Assembly (NCBI GenBank): GCA_963829355.1
Contig: CAWHHZ010000004.1
Location: 62,001-126,000 of the forward strand
Reading direction: 5' to 3'
From: CAWHHZ01 sp963829355
Lineage (GTDB): Bacteria; Acidobacteriota; Thermoanaerobaculia; Gp7-AA8; JAHWKK01
DNA: 64,000 nucleotides
The notes beneath the pieces are model-generated. The model was not told the origin of the DNA. It saw only the letters and a program-made list of their open reading frames with translations, and made no database searches. Below are positions 9,814 through 18,877 of this stretch, piece after piece. Each line of letters opens with the position of its first letter. The stretch's first letter is position 1. The position numbers and the translations under genes were made by a program.

Positions 9814-9856
9814 ACCGGGAGAGTCGTTTTGACTCCACCATTTCCCGGTTTACAGT

Positions 9857-10309
9857 TCAGTTCGATTGTTGTCTGAGGAGGCGCAGAGACGGGACCGAGT
9901 CCCAGCGGGAGGGACTTGCGCTGCGATCGATGCAGAGGCGCAGCAGGTTTCCGAGGTCGGAGATCTCGAAGGGCTTTCTCACGACTCCGGTGACGATGGC
10001 CGGGTTCAGGTCGCGCCACTCGTCGTCGCCGTAAGCGGTGATGACGATGACGATCGGACGTTGCTCCCCATCGCGGGAGGCGAGATAGTCGACGACGTCG
10101 TAGCCGTTGAGGCGAGGCATCATCAGGTCGAGCAGGATTGCGTCGTAGTGGTTTTCCGCCAGAAGCTCCAGCGCCCCGACTCCGTCTGCGGCCGTGTCGG
10201 CAGCCATCCCTTCCCGTCGTACGAGCTTGGCCAGGAGGCGGCGAATGAGTGGGTCATCATCCGCAATCAGAACACGAGCCTCTGCTCCGGTTTGATTCGT
10301 TGTCGTCAT
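9857..10309 (-). CDS. Single-domain response regulator (CheY-like receiver)
   Basis: 150 residues that are almost entirely a receiver domain: acidic pocket DDD (16-19), phospho-acceptor Asp61 in LLDLMMPRLNGYDVV, and the conserved lysine (about 112) in VVRKPFE. There is no output domain, so it probably works by protein contact or in a phosphorelay. The ATG at 10309 is preferred to an upstream in-frame start because family similarity begins there. No partner kinase is adjacent. Confidence 0.88.
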   Translation of the reverse strand: MTTTNQTGAEARVLIADDDPLIRRLLAKLVRREGMAADTAADGVGALELLAENHYDAILLDLMMPRLNGYDVVDYLASRDGEQRPIVIVITAYGDDEWRDLNPAIVTGVVRKPFEISDLGNLLRLCIDRSASPSRWDSVPSLRLLRQQSN

Positions 10310-10381
10310 GGTTCTCGTAATAACATACGAAAGATTCGTGCCATTCAGAAGCAGCAGCCGCAAACTTCTCGAGATGAGCAG

Positions 10382-10663
10382 CTAACGCCGCTCGGCCCGA
10401 TCGAGTCGCACCGTTGCCTTATTCAGGATCGTGGCGACGTTTCGCAGATCCTCCTGCAGTTTGGCTACTTCGTTATCACGCGCTGCGAGGTCGAGTCGCG
10501 TCTGCTGAAGGTTCGACTCGAGAGTCTCGACCCGTTGCTCGAGTGAGGTGACTTTTTCCTCGAGCCGCTGGACCTCCTCGGGAGCTGTTCCTTCGCATGC
10601 TGATAGAAATGCTGTTGTGCCGAGACAGAGAACGGCGACGATCAATTTCAGGCGATGATTCAT
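10382..10663 (-). CDS. Small coiled-coil lipoprotein
   Basis: 93 residues: lipoprotein signal with lipobox FLSAC (Cys23), then a continuous heptad-rich helix (EEVQRLEEKVTSLEQRVETL…) to the C terminus, resembling Lpp/YbgF-like coiled-coil envelope proteins in architecture only. Start ATG 10661-10663 follows GGAGGT. It is upstream of, and in the same direction as, the response regulator, 72 bases away. Confidence 0.78.
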   Translation of the reverse strand: MNHRLKLIVAVLCLGTTAFLSACEGTAPEEVQRLEEKVTSLEQRVETLESNLQQTRLDLAARDNEVAKLQEDLRNVATILNKATVRLDRAERR

Positions 10664-10800
10664 GCGATACCTCCATCCGATCGGATCATCATCGCCGATG
10701 CGGAGGCGTGGCTCAAGAGGTCGGCGTCGCACCGGATCTACCGGTTTTGCGATCGCGGGGTCCGAAATCCCGCGACTCCGGATCACGTTCAGATTCGACG

Positions 10801-11517
10801 ATGAGTGAGAATCAGGTGTACTTCCGACAATTGCTGGCTGGTCGTGATTTCGGCACGGCTGATCCTGTCGCTGCACAGATGGTCAACTTCTGCTATCTGA
10901 TCGGCGACCGCAAAGCAGGAGAGTGTGTGGTGGTTGATCCCGCATGGGATGTCCGAGGACTCCTCGACATCGCGGGTGCGGACCAGATGCGCGTCACGGG
11001 AGCGCTCGTGACACACTACCATCCCGACCACGTGGGCGGAGATCTCTTCGGATATCACGTTCAGGGGCTCGCTCAGCTCCAGGAAGAGGCTGACGTTCCT
11101 GTCCACTGTCATCGTGCGGAGGTTGCTGGAGTCGAGCTGATGACTGGCCTCTCGTCATCGGAGCTCGTTGCGCATGATGGCGGCGACCGGGTCGAGGTCG
11201 GCGATGTCTCGATCGAGCTCGTGCATACGCCGGGACATACGCCAGGGAGTCAGTGCTTTCTCGTCGACGGGCGGCTCGTCTCGGGTGACACACTCTTCAC
11301 GCAAGGGTGTGGACGGGTGGACCTTCCCGGAGGCGACCCTGCCGAGATGTACCGTACGCTGACGCAGCGTCTGGCAAAGCTCCCTTCCGACACGGTGCTG
11401 TATCCCGGTCACAACTACGGATCTTCGACGAACTCCACCATGGACGAACAGAGACGCTCCAACTACGCGCTCCAGCCAAAGTCGCTCGACGACTGGCTGC
11501 AACTGATGGGGCGCTGA
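10801..11517 (+). CDS. MBL-fold metallohydrolase (glyoxalase II-like)
   Basis: 238 residues. The zinc-binding motif THYHPDHVGG (71-80) matches HxHxDH, followed by HTPGHTPGSQC, SGDTLF and PGHNYG metal ligands in the order expected for glyoxalase II / persulfide dioxygenase-like enzymes. No C-terminal glyoxalase II substrate domain is evident, so thioester or persulfide chemistry is likely but the substrate is unknown. Start ATG at 10801 is where similarity begins. Confidence 0.88.
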   Translation: MSENQVYFRQLLAGRDFGTADPVAAQMVNFCYLIGDRKAGECVVVDPAWDVRGLLDIAGADQMRVTGALVTHYHPDHVGGDLFGYHVQGLAQLQEEADVPVHCHRAEVAGVELMTGLSSSELVAHDGGDRVEVGDVSIELVHTPGHTPGSQCFLVDGRLVSGDTLFTQGCGRVDLPGGDPAEMYRTLTQRLAKLPSDTVLYPGHNYGSSTNSTMDEQRRSNYALQPKSLDDWLQLMGR

Positions 11518-11554
11518 GGGCGCAGCCGCGGTCCGGCAGGGAGATCTTAGCCCC

Positions 11555-11566
11555 CGCCTTCAGGCT
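11555..11566. repeat. 12-bp target-site duplication, left flank of MITE copy 1
   Basis: CGCCTTCAGGCT abuts the left end of the 219-bp element and is repeated exactly at 11786-11797 on its right. Without the element the site reads as one continuous palindrome (GCCT-TC-AGGC core). Confidence 0.85.
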
Positions 11567-11785
11567 TAATGGCGTTGAGTTAAGCGATTGTCACCCCGAG
11601 CGGGCGGGTGGGCGGGCAAGCGAGGGGCCTCGCAAGTTACGTGCTCTGTCGGCGTGGAGCTGGCGCTCGCTCATGCAGCGGCCCAGACGTCACTGAGTAC
11701 GAAACTCCCGAGCTGCCTCGCTTGCCCGCCCACCCGCCCGCTCGGCATGACGATTCTCGGTCGCACCCTTAACTCAACGCCATTA
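11567..11785. mobile_element. 219-bp MITE-like element, copy 1
   Basis: Ends are perfect 18-bp inverted repeats, TAATGGCGTTGAGTTAAG and its complement. A second pair of inverted arms (GAGCGGGCGGGTGGGCGGGC…) lies 14-31 bp further in, so the whole element can fold into a cruciform. It is flanked by identical 12-bp direct repeats. A second copy of the same length is at 19870-20088, with different 12-bp flanks. No transposase is encoded; the translation inside is an artefact of the repeat. Interpreted as a non-autonomous transposable element. Confidence 0.85.
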
Positions 11786-11802
11786 CGCCTTCAGGCTGGG
11801 GT

Positions 11803-12544
11803 TCACTTCGGTTTCGTCAAGTAGAGCGAGCTGATGTAGCGCAGCTTCACGACACCCCCCTCGTTCCACCTGGCGACGAGGTCTTCGAGTCCGCGAATCA
11901 TTTCCTCGTACGGTTCGCCGGTGGAGGGCAGGTAGGAGGTGCTGGCGGCCCGGCCGACCAGCCCTTCCAGATCGAGAGACTGCGAGTGAGAAAAGGTGTA
12001 GCGTCGGACTCCGTACAGGTCGTTCGACTCGTACAGTCCCAAGACTGCACTCTCTCTCGATTCGGCGGGATGGTTGTTCGAGATTTCCCGGATGAGCGCA
12101 CCATAGGCGGCGGTGAACCCGTCGGATGGGTCCCGCTCGTTCCAGATCGCCGCGATCGAGCCGTGAGGTCTGAGGATCCTGAGAAACTCAGCGATCGCCG
12201 GTTCGGGGACGAACCAGTGGAAGGACTGGAAGCAGGTGACGAGATCGACCGACCGCGGATTCGAGCCCGGTCGACTCAGCCGTGCCGCCGACCCACGTGA
12301 TCCGGGAGTGAAGTGCTCCTGCAGCTCGCATCGCGTCGTTTGGTTCGACGGCAAACACGCGGGCTCCGCGCTCCGCCATCTGGAGTGACGAGATCCCGGT
12401 TCCGGCGCCGATATCGGCAATTGTCGCCGGGGCGTCCGCGAGCAGCGTGTCGAGCAGCGCGGCCGGGTAGTCCGGCCTGTGGCGCCGGTAGGCGTCGGCT
12501 CTCGAGGTGAAGCGGCTCGTCGGATCCATCTCGTGCAGCGGCAT
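11803..12544 (-). CDS. Class I SAM-dependent methyltransferase (frameshift near 12255)
   Basis: About 246 residues after correction. First frame: FTSRADAYRRHRPDYP, SAM-binding motif I IADIGAGTGISS, acidic loop FAVEPNDAMR. One extra base around 12250-12262 shifts the rest: SVDLVTCFQSFHWF (motif II/III) and ILRPHGSIAAIWNERD. This order is typical of UbiE/TAM-like methyltransferases; the substrate is unknown. Start chosen at ATG 12544 (MPLHEMDP); ATG 12529 is equally possible. The 3' end lies 18 bases from the MITE copy 1 boundary. Confidence 0.78.
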
Positions 12545-12694
12545 GGACGAATCATCGCATGAAGCAGGGTCGCGCCACCGGCCTGTCGGTCGTTGGGTGC
12601 GGCGTTGCGGCGCGTAGCGTCGACTGAGAATCATCCTGAGCCGTGGGAATGGCGCCACTTTGCTACGCCAATGGAGCGAAATGACTCACCGTCT

Positions 12695-12968
12695 GTCATC
12701 CTGAGAGGCTGTGAAAAAATCCAGCGTGCCCTGCGCTGGTGGTGCTTACGGTTCGAGCTCAAGGAATGAGGAGGAGTCGCGGTGGTTCCTCGGTGACGAC
12801 GAGTGATCCTTCGGCTCGCTGCGCTCGCTCAGGACAGGCTGCGGAGATCGGGCCGTAACCACCACCAGCCCAAAGGGAATTACGTTCGAGTCGTGTCGTA
12901 CGCGATCCTTCGCTGGGAATTGCGGTCGAGTCATGTCGTACGCGATCCTTCGCTTCGCTCAGGATGAC
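12695..12968. repeat. Composite repeat, family A copy 5, with inverted insert shared with 5641-6012
   Basis: Begins GTCATCCTGAGAGGCTGTGAAAAAATCCAGCG and ends CGCTCAGGATGAC. The inner ~180 bp (GGTGGTGCTTACGGTTCGAGC…, CGGGCCGTAACCACCACCAG) is the same block as at 5641-6012 but inverted. The rest of the 12545-13052 gap holds no gene. Confidence 0.75.
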
Positions 12969-13052
12969 AGTGGGCGAGTGTTCGTGGTTTGCTCGACGCA
13001 ACCCTGAGTGTTCGTTTCCGTATCTACATGTGAGATGAATGGAGATAAGCCG

Positions 13053-13454
13053 ATGAAAAATCACGTCACCGTACTCGCGTCGCTCTTCATCGCATTCGGC
13101 TTCATCGGGCTGCTGATCGCGTTCGGCCTGTTCTTCGGACTGGCAGGAATCGGCTGGGCATCCGGCGATTTCGACGCGGTGGTCGTTCTCTCGACGATCG
13201 GAACGCTCGTCGGCGGGTTGATCGCCATCACGGCGCTGCCGACGTTCATCGCGGGCTTCGTTCTGCTGAAAGAGAAATCGTGGGGGCGCATCTTCGCGAC
13301 CGTCGTCTGCGCGCTGAACATCTTCAGTGTCCCGTTCGGGACCGCGCTGGCAATCTATGGGCTATGGGTGCTGACCCGGCCCGAAGTCGTGCGGATGTAC
13401 GATGGCGCGGTTGCCGTCTCACCGCCGATGGATCCGATTTCGCCGACCGCCTGA
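13053..13454 (+). CDS. Small four-helix membrane protein, unknown function
   Basis: 133 residues with four hydrophobic segments (about 8-30, 40-62, 66-80, 88-110) and a short acidic/Pro tail. A glycine-rich GLLIAFGLFFGLAGIGW stretch follows the first helix. No motif identifies it. Start ATG at 13053 has GGAGATAAG eight bases upstream. Convergent with the HD-GYP gene, with only 9 bases between stop codons. Confidence 0.7.
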   Translation: MKNHVTVLASLFIAFGFIGLLIAFGLFFGLAGIGWASGDFDAVVVLSTIGTLVGGLIAITALPTFIAGFVLLKEKSWGRIFATVVCALNIFSVPFGTALAIYGLWVLTRPEVVRMYDGAVAVSPPMDPISPTA

Positions 13455-13463
13455 TCACATCAA

Positions 13464-15029
13464 TCAGGGAACGTCGGCGAGCATCTCGATGAAACTGGCG
13501 GCGAGATCCTTGTCGAACTGCGATCCGGCGAGACGCTGGATCTGAGTGATGGCGCTCGACTCCGGCATGGCCGGCTGATAGCCATTCGGCTCGGTCATGG
13601 CGACGAACGCCTCACAGATGCCGAGGATACGCGAGGCGCGTGGAATCTCTTCGCCCTTGAGACCCTCGGGATATCCGGTTCCGTCGGGGCGCTCGTGATG
13701 GTAGAGGACGATCTCGGCGATGTGGGGTCCGAGTGCCGACCGGGCAATGAGGGCAGCGCTGATCACTGGATGCTTTCGGACAAGGGCGATCTCAGACTCC
13801 GTCAGATCCGATTTTCTGTAGAGCGTTTCGTAATCGAGCAGCCGCATACCGACATCGTGCACGAATCCTGCGACTCGAATCGACTCCGCCTCCGACGGCG
13901 TGAGCCCGATGAACATCGCGAACCGGTCGGCAAGATCGCTCACGCGGCGGGAGTGGTCGACGAGCTCGGGATACTGATTGAAATCCGGCTCCAGCAGCCG
14001 CTCCGCGGCGATCTGTTTCATGGACCGCGCCGCATGATGAGAGATGGAGTGGAGAATCGTCTGCTGGATCTGGTCGAGATACGTCGTCAGCTTCTGCTGC
14101 GTCTCCCTGTCGGGAGGAGCCTCGAACCCGACGCTGAGGACCAGGCCGGTCATGTTCTCGACCTTGACCGGAGCACTCAGGATCGTGTTCAACCGCGCAG
14201 CATTGACTGGCGGGTTGCTCTTTCCTTCGGGCAGACTGACGCGGGTTCGGCTCGGCTCCGCCGGAATGTCGACTCCCTGACGCGAGAGCCAGTTTCGCAG
14301 TTTCTCCTCGAGTTTTGCGGCTGCATCCTCGGTGAGAGGTCCGGTGACGGCAACGGGCTGCACATTACCGAGATGGCCGAACGCAGAGAATGCCGCCAGA
14401 ACCGTTCCGGGAAGAGTGAGGATCGTATGGAGTCCAGTCTCGACAGGCCGGATCTCCTCCTCGGTCAGCAATGGCCCGAGCGAGACTTTCTGGTGGATGG
14501 CGCGGTTGACCGTCTGCTCGGCCTGTTCGATGATCCGTTTGAAGTCGCTCTTCGGCTCCGGGTCATCCTCGGTGGGGGTGACACTCTTCATGCCGAAGAG
14601 ACGCTCGGCGGCAAAGAGCTCGAAGAAGCCCTGGACGATTTGTTTCGTCTGCTCGATGTCCTCTTCGGTGAATGGCTTGTTGCCGCTCTTGTCGCGCAGA
14701 TCGATGAATCCGATCAACTGCCCCTTCACGAAGATCGGAGCGACGAGGATGGCGTTCGAGTCCGTCTCGTAGAGCGTCTCGAGCAATTTCGGGTCGGTCT
14801 TTCCATTCACGTAGAACGGCGCCTTCGTCAGGATCAGTCGTGAGGGAATCGGGTGATTCCCGGCGATCTTTCTGACGAGATTGTTCTGAAAACCATATTG
14901 GGTGATGAGCTCGTACGGCTTGCCCTGGCGAGACAGGTAGAGTGCGGCCTTCGAAGCGCGAATCGTTTCGAGGCTCCTGTAGAGGACTTTTTTCAGCCGC
15001 GGCTCGAGCTGGCGCAGCGGATCTTCCAT
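13464..15029 (-). CDS. GAF + HD-GYP domain c-di-GMP phosphodiesterase-like protein
   Basis: 521 residues. Residues ~10-160 form a GAF-like sensor domain; a linker region follows to ~330; the C-terminal third is an HD-GYP domain with VHDVGMR, the paired histidines of VLYHHERPDGTGYP, and the GICEAFVAMT helix. HD-GYP enzymes hydrolyse c-di-GMP; the metal-binding HD and HHE-x-DGxGYP motifs are intact here. Start is ATG 15027-15029 (MEDPLRQ); upstream in-frame sequence is non-family. Confidence 0.9.
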   Translation of the reverse strand: MEDPLRQLEPRLKKVLYRSLETIRASKAALYLSRQGKPYELITQYGFQNNLVRKIAGNHPIPSRLILTKAPFYVNGKTDPKLLETLYETDSNAILVAPIFVKGQLIGFIDLRDKSGNKPFTEEDIEQTKQIVQGFFELFAAERLFGMKSVTPTEDDPEPKSDFKRIIEQAEQTVNRAIHQKVSLGPLLTEEEIRPVETGLHTILTLPGTVLAAFSAFGHLGNVQPVAVTGPLTEDAAAKLEEKLRNWLSRQGVDIPAEPSRTRVSLPEGKSNPPVNAARLNTILSAPVKVENMTGLVLSVGFEAPPDRETQQKLTTYLDQIQQTILHSISHHAARSMKQIAAERLLEPDFNQYPELVDHSRRVSDLADRFAMFIGLTPSEAESIRVAGFVHDVGMRLLDYETLYRKSDLTESEIALVRKHPVISAALIARSALGPHIAEIVLYHHERPDGTGYPEGLKGEEIPRASRILGICEAFVAMTEPNGYQPAMPESSAITQIQRLAGSQFDKDLAASFIEMLADVP

Positions 15030-15194
15030 TGCGCAGCAGTATACGTTGCTGCGACGTACCCGGAAAATGGAAAATGGCTCTTTTATCGTGCTTTCCGTCA
15101 CTCCAACGGAGCGAGCTGCGCAGGCGCGCGGATATCTCTGCTGCGTGTAACTGGTACGGATCCTGTTACCCCCTGAGAGTGAAGGAGGTAACTC

Positions 15195-15752
15195 ATGGCA
15201 GAACGCAACGAGCAGAATCCGGCAGATCCGCGTGACGACGAGAAGAGATCGCGAACCGATCGGGGTTACGACGAGGCGGCGCACAGCGGAAACAGCTACG
15301 GCGAGTATGAGGGCCGCGGCGGCGTATTCGGGACGACCGGCGGCGGGAACTACGCCGAGGGCTTCCAGACTCTGGAGCGTCCTGACCTCTCGGGCCGGGG
15401 CGGTGACTATGGGAGCCCGTTCGATCCGCCCCGTCGTGATCGCGAGAACACGTACTCTCGACGCGGACTCCCATACTCGGAGATGGCGTACAGCGAACGC
15501 GGCCCGTACACCGGGAAGGGGCCCAAGGGATATCAGCGCTCGGACGAGAGAATCCGCGAAGACGTCAACGACCGGCTCTGGCTCAATGGGGCAGTCGATG
15601 CGAGCTCGATCGAGGTTGGTGTCGAGGGTGGCGAGGTCACGCTCTCGGGCTCAGTCCCGGACCGTCGCATGAAGCGAATGGCAGCCGAGGATGCTGAAGA
15701 TGTTGCAGGAGTGCGAGACGTCTTCAATCAGATCAGAGTGAAGCGCGACTAG
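15195..15752 (+). CDS. BON domain protein with Gly/Tyr-rich N-terminus
   Basis: 185 residues. The first ~110 are hydrophilic and rich in Gly, Tyr, Arg and Asp, without hydrophobic segments. Residues ~115-183 form a BON domain (DERIREDVNDRLW … VTLSGSVPDRRMKRMAAEDAEDVAGV … VFNQIRV). BON domains bind lipids or membranes and often occur in stress proteins. There is no signal peptide. Start ATG has an ideal AAGGAGGT. Confidence 0.85.
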   Translation: MAERNEQNPADPRDDEKRSRTDRGYDEAAHSGNSYGEYEGRGGVFGTTGGGNYAEGFQTLERPDLSGRGGDYGSPFDPPRRDRENTYSRRGLPYSEMAYSERGPYTGKGPKGYQRSDERIREDVNDRLWLNGAVDASSIEVGVEGGEVTLSGSVPDRRMKRMAAEDAEDVAGVRDVFNQIRVKRD

Positions 15753-15757
15753 GTGAA

Positions 15758-15774
15758 GCGGGGCCTCGCCCCGC
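15758..15774. terminator. Hairpin between convergent BON and DHS-like genes
   Basis: Perfect 7-bp stem GCGGGGC/GCCCCGC around CTC, six bases after the BON stop codon and 34 bases from the convergent gene's stop. There is no T tract, so intrinsic termination is uncertain; it may only protect mRNA ends. Confidence 0.4.
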
Positions 15775-15807
15775 GTCAGCCCGCCCCGCCGAAGGCCCGC
15801 ACCTCAG

Positions 15808-16785
15808 CTACCAGCCCAGGATGTACGCGAAGATCAGCGGTGCGACGATCGTTGCGTCTGACTCGATCACGTGCTTCGGCGTGTCGACGCCGAGCTTGCC
15901 CCAGGTGATCTTCTCATTCGGAACGGCGCCGGAGTAGCCGCCGTAGCTCGTGGTCGATTCACTGATCTGGCAGAAGTATCCCCAGAGCGGAACGCTCGTA
16001 CGCTGAAGATCCTGGTGGAGCATCGGCACGACGCAGATCGGGAAGTCTCCGGCGATTCCGCCGCCGATCTGAAAAAACCCGATCGAGGCGTCCTTCGAGG
16101 TTTCTGTGTACCAGTCGGCGAGATCGATCATGTACTCGATGCCGGTGCGGACGGTGTGGACGTTCTTCACATCACCGTCGATGCAGTGTCCGGCGTACAT
16201 ATTGCCGAGCGTCGAGTCCTCCCAGCCCGGCACGTAGATCTTCAGATTCTTCTCCATCGCCGCCAGCATCCAACTGTTCTTCGGGTCGATCTCGTAGGAG
16301 CCTTCGAGATCGCCGGCGCGCAGGATGTCGTACATGAACTCGTGAGGGAACTTTCGCTCTCCCTTTGCGTCCGCATCCATCCAGTGCTTCAGCACAGCCT
16401 TCTCGATTCGACGCATCGCCTCCATCTCGGGGATGCACGTGTCGGTAACACGATTGAGATGTCGATCGAGCAGTGCTGCCTCGTCCTGGACCGAGAGCTC
16501 ACGGTAGTTCGGAACGCGTACGTAGTGCGAGTGCGCCACGAGATTGAAGATGTCCTCTTCGAGATTTGCGCCGGTGCAGACGATGGCGTGCACCTTGTCC
16601 TGCCGGATCAGTTCGGCGAGCGAGATGCCGAGCTCGGCAGTGGACATCGCGCCGGCGAGGGTGACGACCATTTTCCCGCCGCCGTCGAGGTGCTTCACAT
16701 AGTCGTCAGCCGCGGCTTTGAGTGCCGCAGCGTTGAAGTGTCTGTAATGAGTGTCGATGAATTGACTGATCGGTCCGTTCGTCAT
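15808..16785 (-). CDS. Deoxyhypusine synthase-family enzyme
   Basis: 325 residues, full length for the family. Rossmann-like NAD site: MVVTLAGAMSTAELG and VCTGANLEED; substrate region GHCIDGDVKN and GGGIAGDFPI; the active-site lysine is Lys297 in EKITWGKLG, matching the lysine that forms the enamine intermediate in eukaryotic enzymes. Bacteria have no eIF5A, and bacterial members are thought to transfer the spermidine aminobutyl group to polyamines, as homospermidine synthase does. That substrate assignment is inference. Start ATG at 16785. Confidence 0.88.
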   Translation of the reverse strand: MTNGPISQFIDTHYRHFNAAALKAAADDYVKHLDGGGKMVVTLAGAMSTAELGISLAELIRQDKVHAIVCTGANLEEDIFNLVAHSHYVRVPNYRELSVQDEAALLDRHLNRVTDTCIPEMEAMRRIEKAVLKHWMDADAKGERKFPHEFMYDILRAGDLEGSYEIDPKNSWMLAAMEKNLKIYVPGWEDSTLGNMYAGHCIDGDVKNVHTVRTGIEYMIDLADWYTETSKDASIGFFQIGGGIAGDFPICVVPMLHQDLQRTSVPLWGYFCQISESTTSYGGYSGAVPNEKITWGKLGVDTPKHVIESDATIVAPLIFAYILGW

Positions 16786-16917
16786 GGTTTGCGCATCCTA
16801 TCGTGGTTGCGATAAGCGTGAAAAGAATTCGGTGATTTGGTTACCATGTGACGATACAGGCAGTTTCAAGACGCCTGCCCGGCTTTGCATCCGGCAGGAC
16901 GATGGGAGTTGAGGGGC

Positions 16918-17670
16918 ATGATCGAACGTGACGAACACGACGGCGTGGTCACCGTGCGGCTGAATTGCGGAAAGGCGAATGCTCTCGATCTCGAGCTTGC
17001 TGCCGAGATCGAAACGATCTTCGACGAGCTCTCCCGGAGCGATGCGAGCGCTGTCATCCTGACCGGCACGGGCCGGATCTTCTCCGCGGGCGTCGACCTC
17101 TTTCGTATTCTCGACGAAGGCGCTCCCTACACCAACCGGTTTCTTTCAGTTCTCGATTCGATGTTTCGGAAGGTCTTTGAGTTCCCGAAGCCTCTCGTGA
17201 CCGCAATCAACGGTCACGCGATCGCGGGGGGCTGCCTCCTGGCAATCAGTGGTGATTCGAGGTTGATGGCGGACGGGAGCGGCCGCATCGGAGTCCCGGA
17301 GCTCCTCGTCGGCGTTCCGTTCCCAGTCTACGCACTCGAGATGCTTCGCCTGACGTTACATGGACGGACGCTCGAGCAGTTCGTGTATGGCGGGACGACC
17401 GCGCAGCCGGACGCGGCACGTGACGCGGGGCTGATTGACAAGGTCGCGCCGCTCGAGGACCTGCCCGGTCTGGCGATAGAGGAGGCGCAGCGGCTCGCGG
17501 CGATTCCGGCGGCCGCGTTTCGTCTTGCGAAGAATCAGTTGCGAGGAGCGGCGAGTCGCGCGGTCGCGTCCCTCGACGAGCGCTTCAATGCGGAGATCAC
17601 CGAGATCTGGACCTCTGAGACCGCACGATCAGCGATTCGAGAGTACCTCGATCGGACGGTTCGAAAATGA
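16918..17670 (+). CDS. Enoyl-CoA hydratase/isomerase family protein
   Basis: 250-residue crotonase-fold protein. Oxyanion-hole segments FSAGVDL (~55-61) and INGHAIAGGC (~103-112) are present. The GRIGVPELLVG segment supplies the glutamate often used in hydratases, although the exact catalytic pair is not certain. Short-chain acyl-CoA metabolism is probable. Start ATG 16918 has GAGGGG upstream. Transcribed away from the DHS-like gene across a 130-bp gap. Confidence 0.85.
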   Translation: MIERDEHDGVVTVRLNCGKANALDLELAAEIETIFDELSRSDASAVILTGTGRIFSAGVDLFRILDEGAPYTNRFLSVLDSMFRKVFEFPKPLVTAINGHAIAGGCLLAISGDSRLMADGSGRIGVPELLVGVPFPVYALEMLRLTLHGRTLEQFVYGGTTAQPDAARDAGLIDKVAPLEDLPGLAIEEAQRLAAIPAAAFRLAKNQLRGAASRAVASLDERFNAEITEIWTSETARSAIREYLDRTVRK

Positions 17671-17707
17671 CACCTTGTGATGCAGCTCACACCATATTCA
17701 CGGTGGT

Positions 17708-18730
17708 GTGGGTTCAATGGTCGAAAACTGTGCTGGGAGCAAAATGGTAGTGGGGGTTCAGACGGAGGGGGATCGTAACTCGATGCGGCATCTTCTCGAG
17801 CCGCCGATCGATTGCCGTTTCGGAAACACGTCCGCGCTGCTGACCGATATTTCGGTGAGCGGGGCGCGGCTGTGTCACTGGAGCGGACTCGAGGGCGGAG
17901 CGAAGTCGCATCTCGAGCTCGACCTCGGCGGCGGCAAAGCAGTCGCGTTCGAGGCGATGGTCGTCTGGTCCCATTCGGTTTCAAACCAGATCTGCGGCGA
18001 CTATACGTCGGGGCTGAAGATGATCGCGGACCCCGCTTCGATTGGCGAGCTGATCGAGGAGATGGTCAGTCGGGGTCTCACGAGACGGATCGCGGAGAAC
18101 CGCCGATCCAATCGCTTTCTGCTGAACAGATCGCTCGATGGGCGCGTCGAGGACACGGACGTGCGCATCTGTGATCTCTCCTCGACCGGAGCACGGATCG
18201 AATCATCGCAGAAGTTCCAGACTGGTGAGCGATTCGGTTTCACTTTCGAGCTTCCGAGGAGCGATTTCGTCATTGCGCTGGCCGTCGAGGTCGTCTGGTC
18301 GTATCTGACGGCTGTCTGGTCGGAGAGCGAAAACCGGTACAGCAGTGGACTTCGTGCAGTCGAAAATCCGGGAATGATGAGGGCCGCGATCGGTCACCTC
18401 TCCGATCTTCGCCTGGCAGAAAAAGACGTCAGGTCGCTGGCGCTGAAGAACCGGCTGGTCAATTACGAGATCGGTCACACCGAGGCCGCCGACGGAGTCG
18501 ATCTGGAGAGTGGCGGGCGCATCAGTCTTGTACGGAACGTCCGTAGCGCTCTCGCCAAAGAGGACGCGCAGACATCGCGGTGGTTCGATCGGGCGAGGGT
18601 GGTTGCGGAACAAGCCGATATCCGTGGAGTCGCGGGTCCGATCGCGAGTGACATCGAAGCGCTCGCCGTGTGGGAGTTCCTCGACCGCAGCATCGATCCT
18701 TCGCTCGTGGCGCTCGGTTTCAGCGGCTGA
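17708..18730 (+). CDS. Tandem PilZ domain protein
   Basis: 340 residues with two PilZ-like beta-barrels: ~28-115 (TDISVSGARL … AMVVWSH) and ~130-225 (RRSNRFLLN, CDLSSTGARIE, EVVWSYL). The second has an RxxxR-like switch (ENRRSNRFLL) and a (D/N)-x-S-x-x-G motif (DLSSTGA), the c-di-GMP contacts; the first retains DISVSGA but lacks a clear arginine switch. The C-terminal ~110 residues are unassigned. The listed start is GTG; ATG 17717 or 17783 could be used. Confidence 0.75.
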   Translation: MGSMVENCAGSKMVVGVQTEGDRNSMRHLLEPPIDCRFGNTSALLTDISVSGARLCHWSGLEGGAKSHLELDLGGGKAVAFEAMVVWSHSVSNQICGDYTSGLKMIADPASIGELIEEMVSRGLTRRIAENRRSNRFLLNRSLDGRVEDTDVRICDLSSTGARIESSQKFQTGERFGFTFELPRSDFVIALAVEVVWSYLTAVWSESENRYSSGLRAVENPGMMRAAIGHLSDLRLAEKDVRSLALKNRLVNYEIGHTEAADGVDLESGGRISLVRNVRSALAKEDAQTSRWFDRARVVAEQADIRGVAGPIASDIEALAVWEFLDRSIDPSLVALGFSG

Positions 18731-18877
18731 ACTTTTGCAAATGGTTTCGAGCGCGAGTGTTCGAGCGAACGGGCATGCGGCGGCCGAGCGTTCCGTATAG
18801 ACTGGAACCACGAGGTCGTGATGCCTGATGCGGCGATTTCCGTCGCACGCTGTCGGCCATTCAAAAAGGAGAATCGC

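Noticed and set aside
11588..11824. Small frame inside MITE copy 1, almost repeated in copy 2
   Set aside because: The similarity comes from the repeat DNA. The frame runs out of the element in copy 1, has no ribosome site, and matches no transposase.
13695..14843. 382-codon plus-strand frame inside the HD-GYP gene
   Set aside because: Shadow of the HD-GYP gene; composition is charged and repetitive with no motif.
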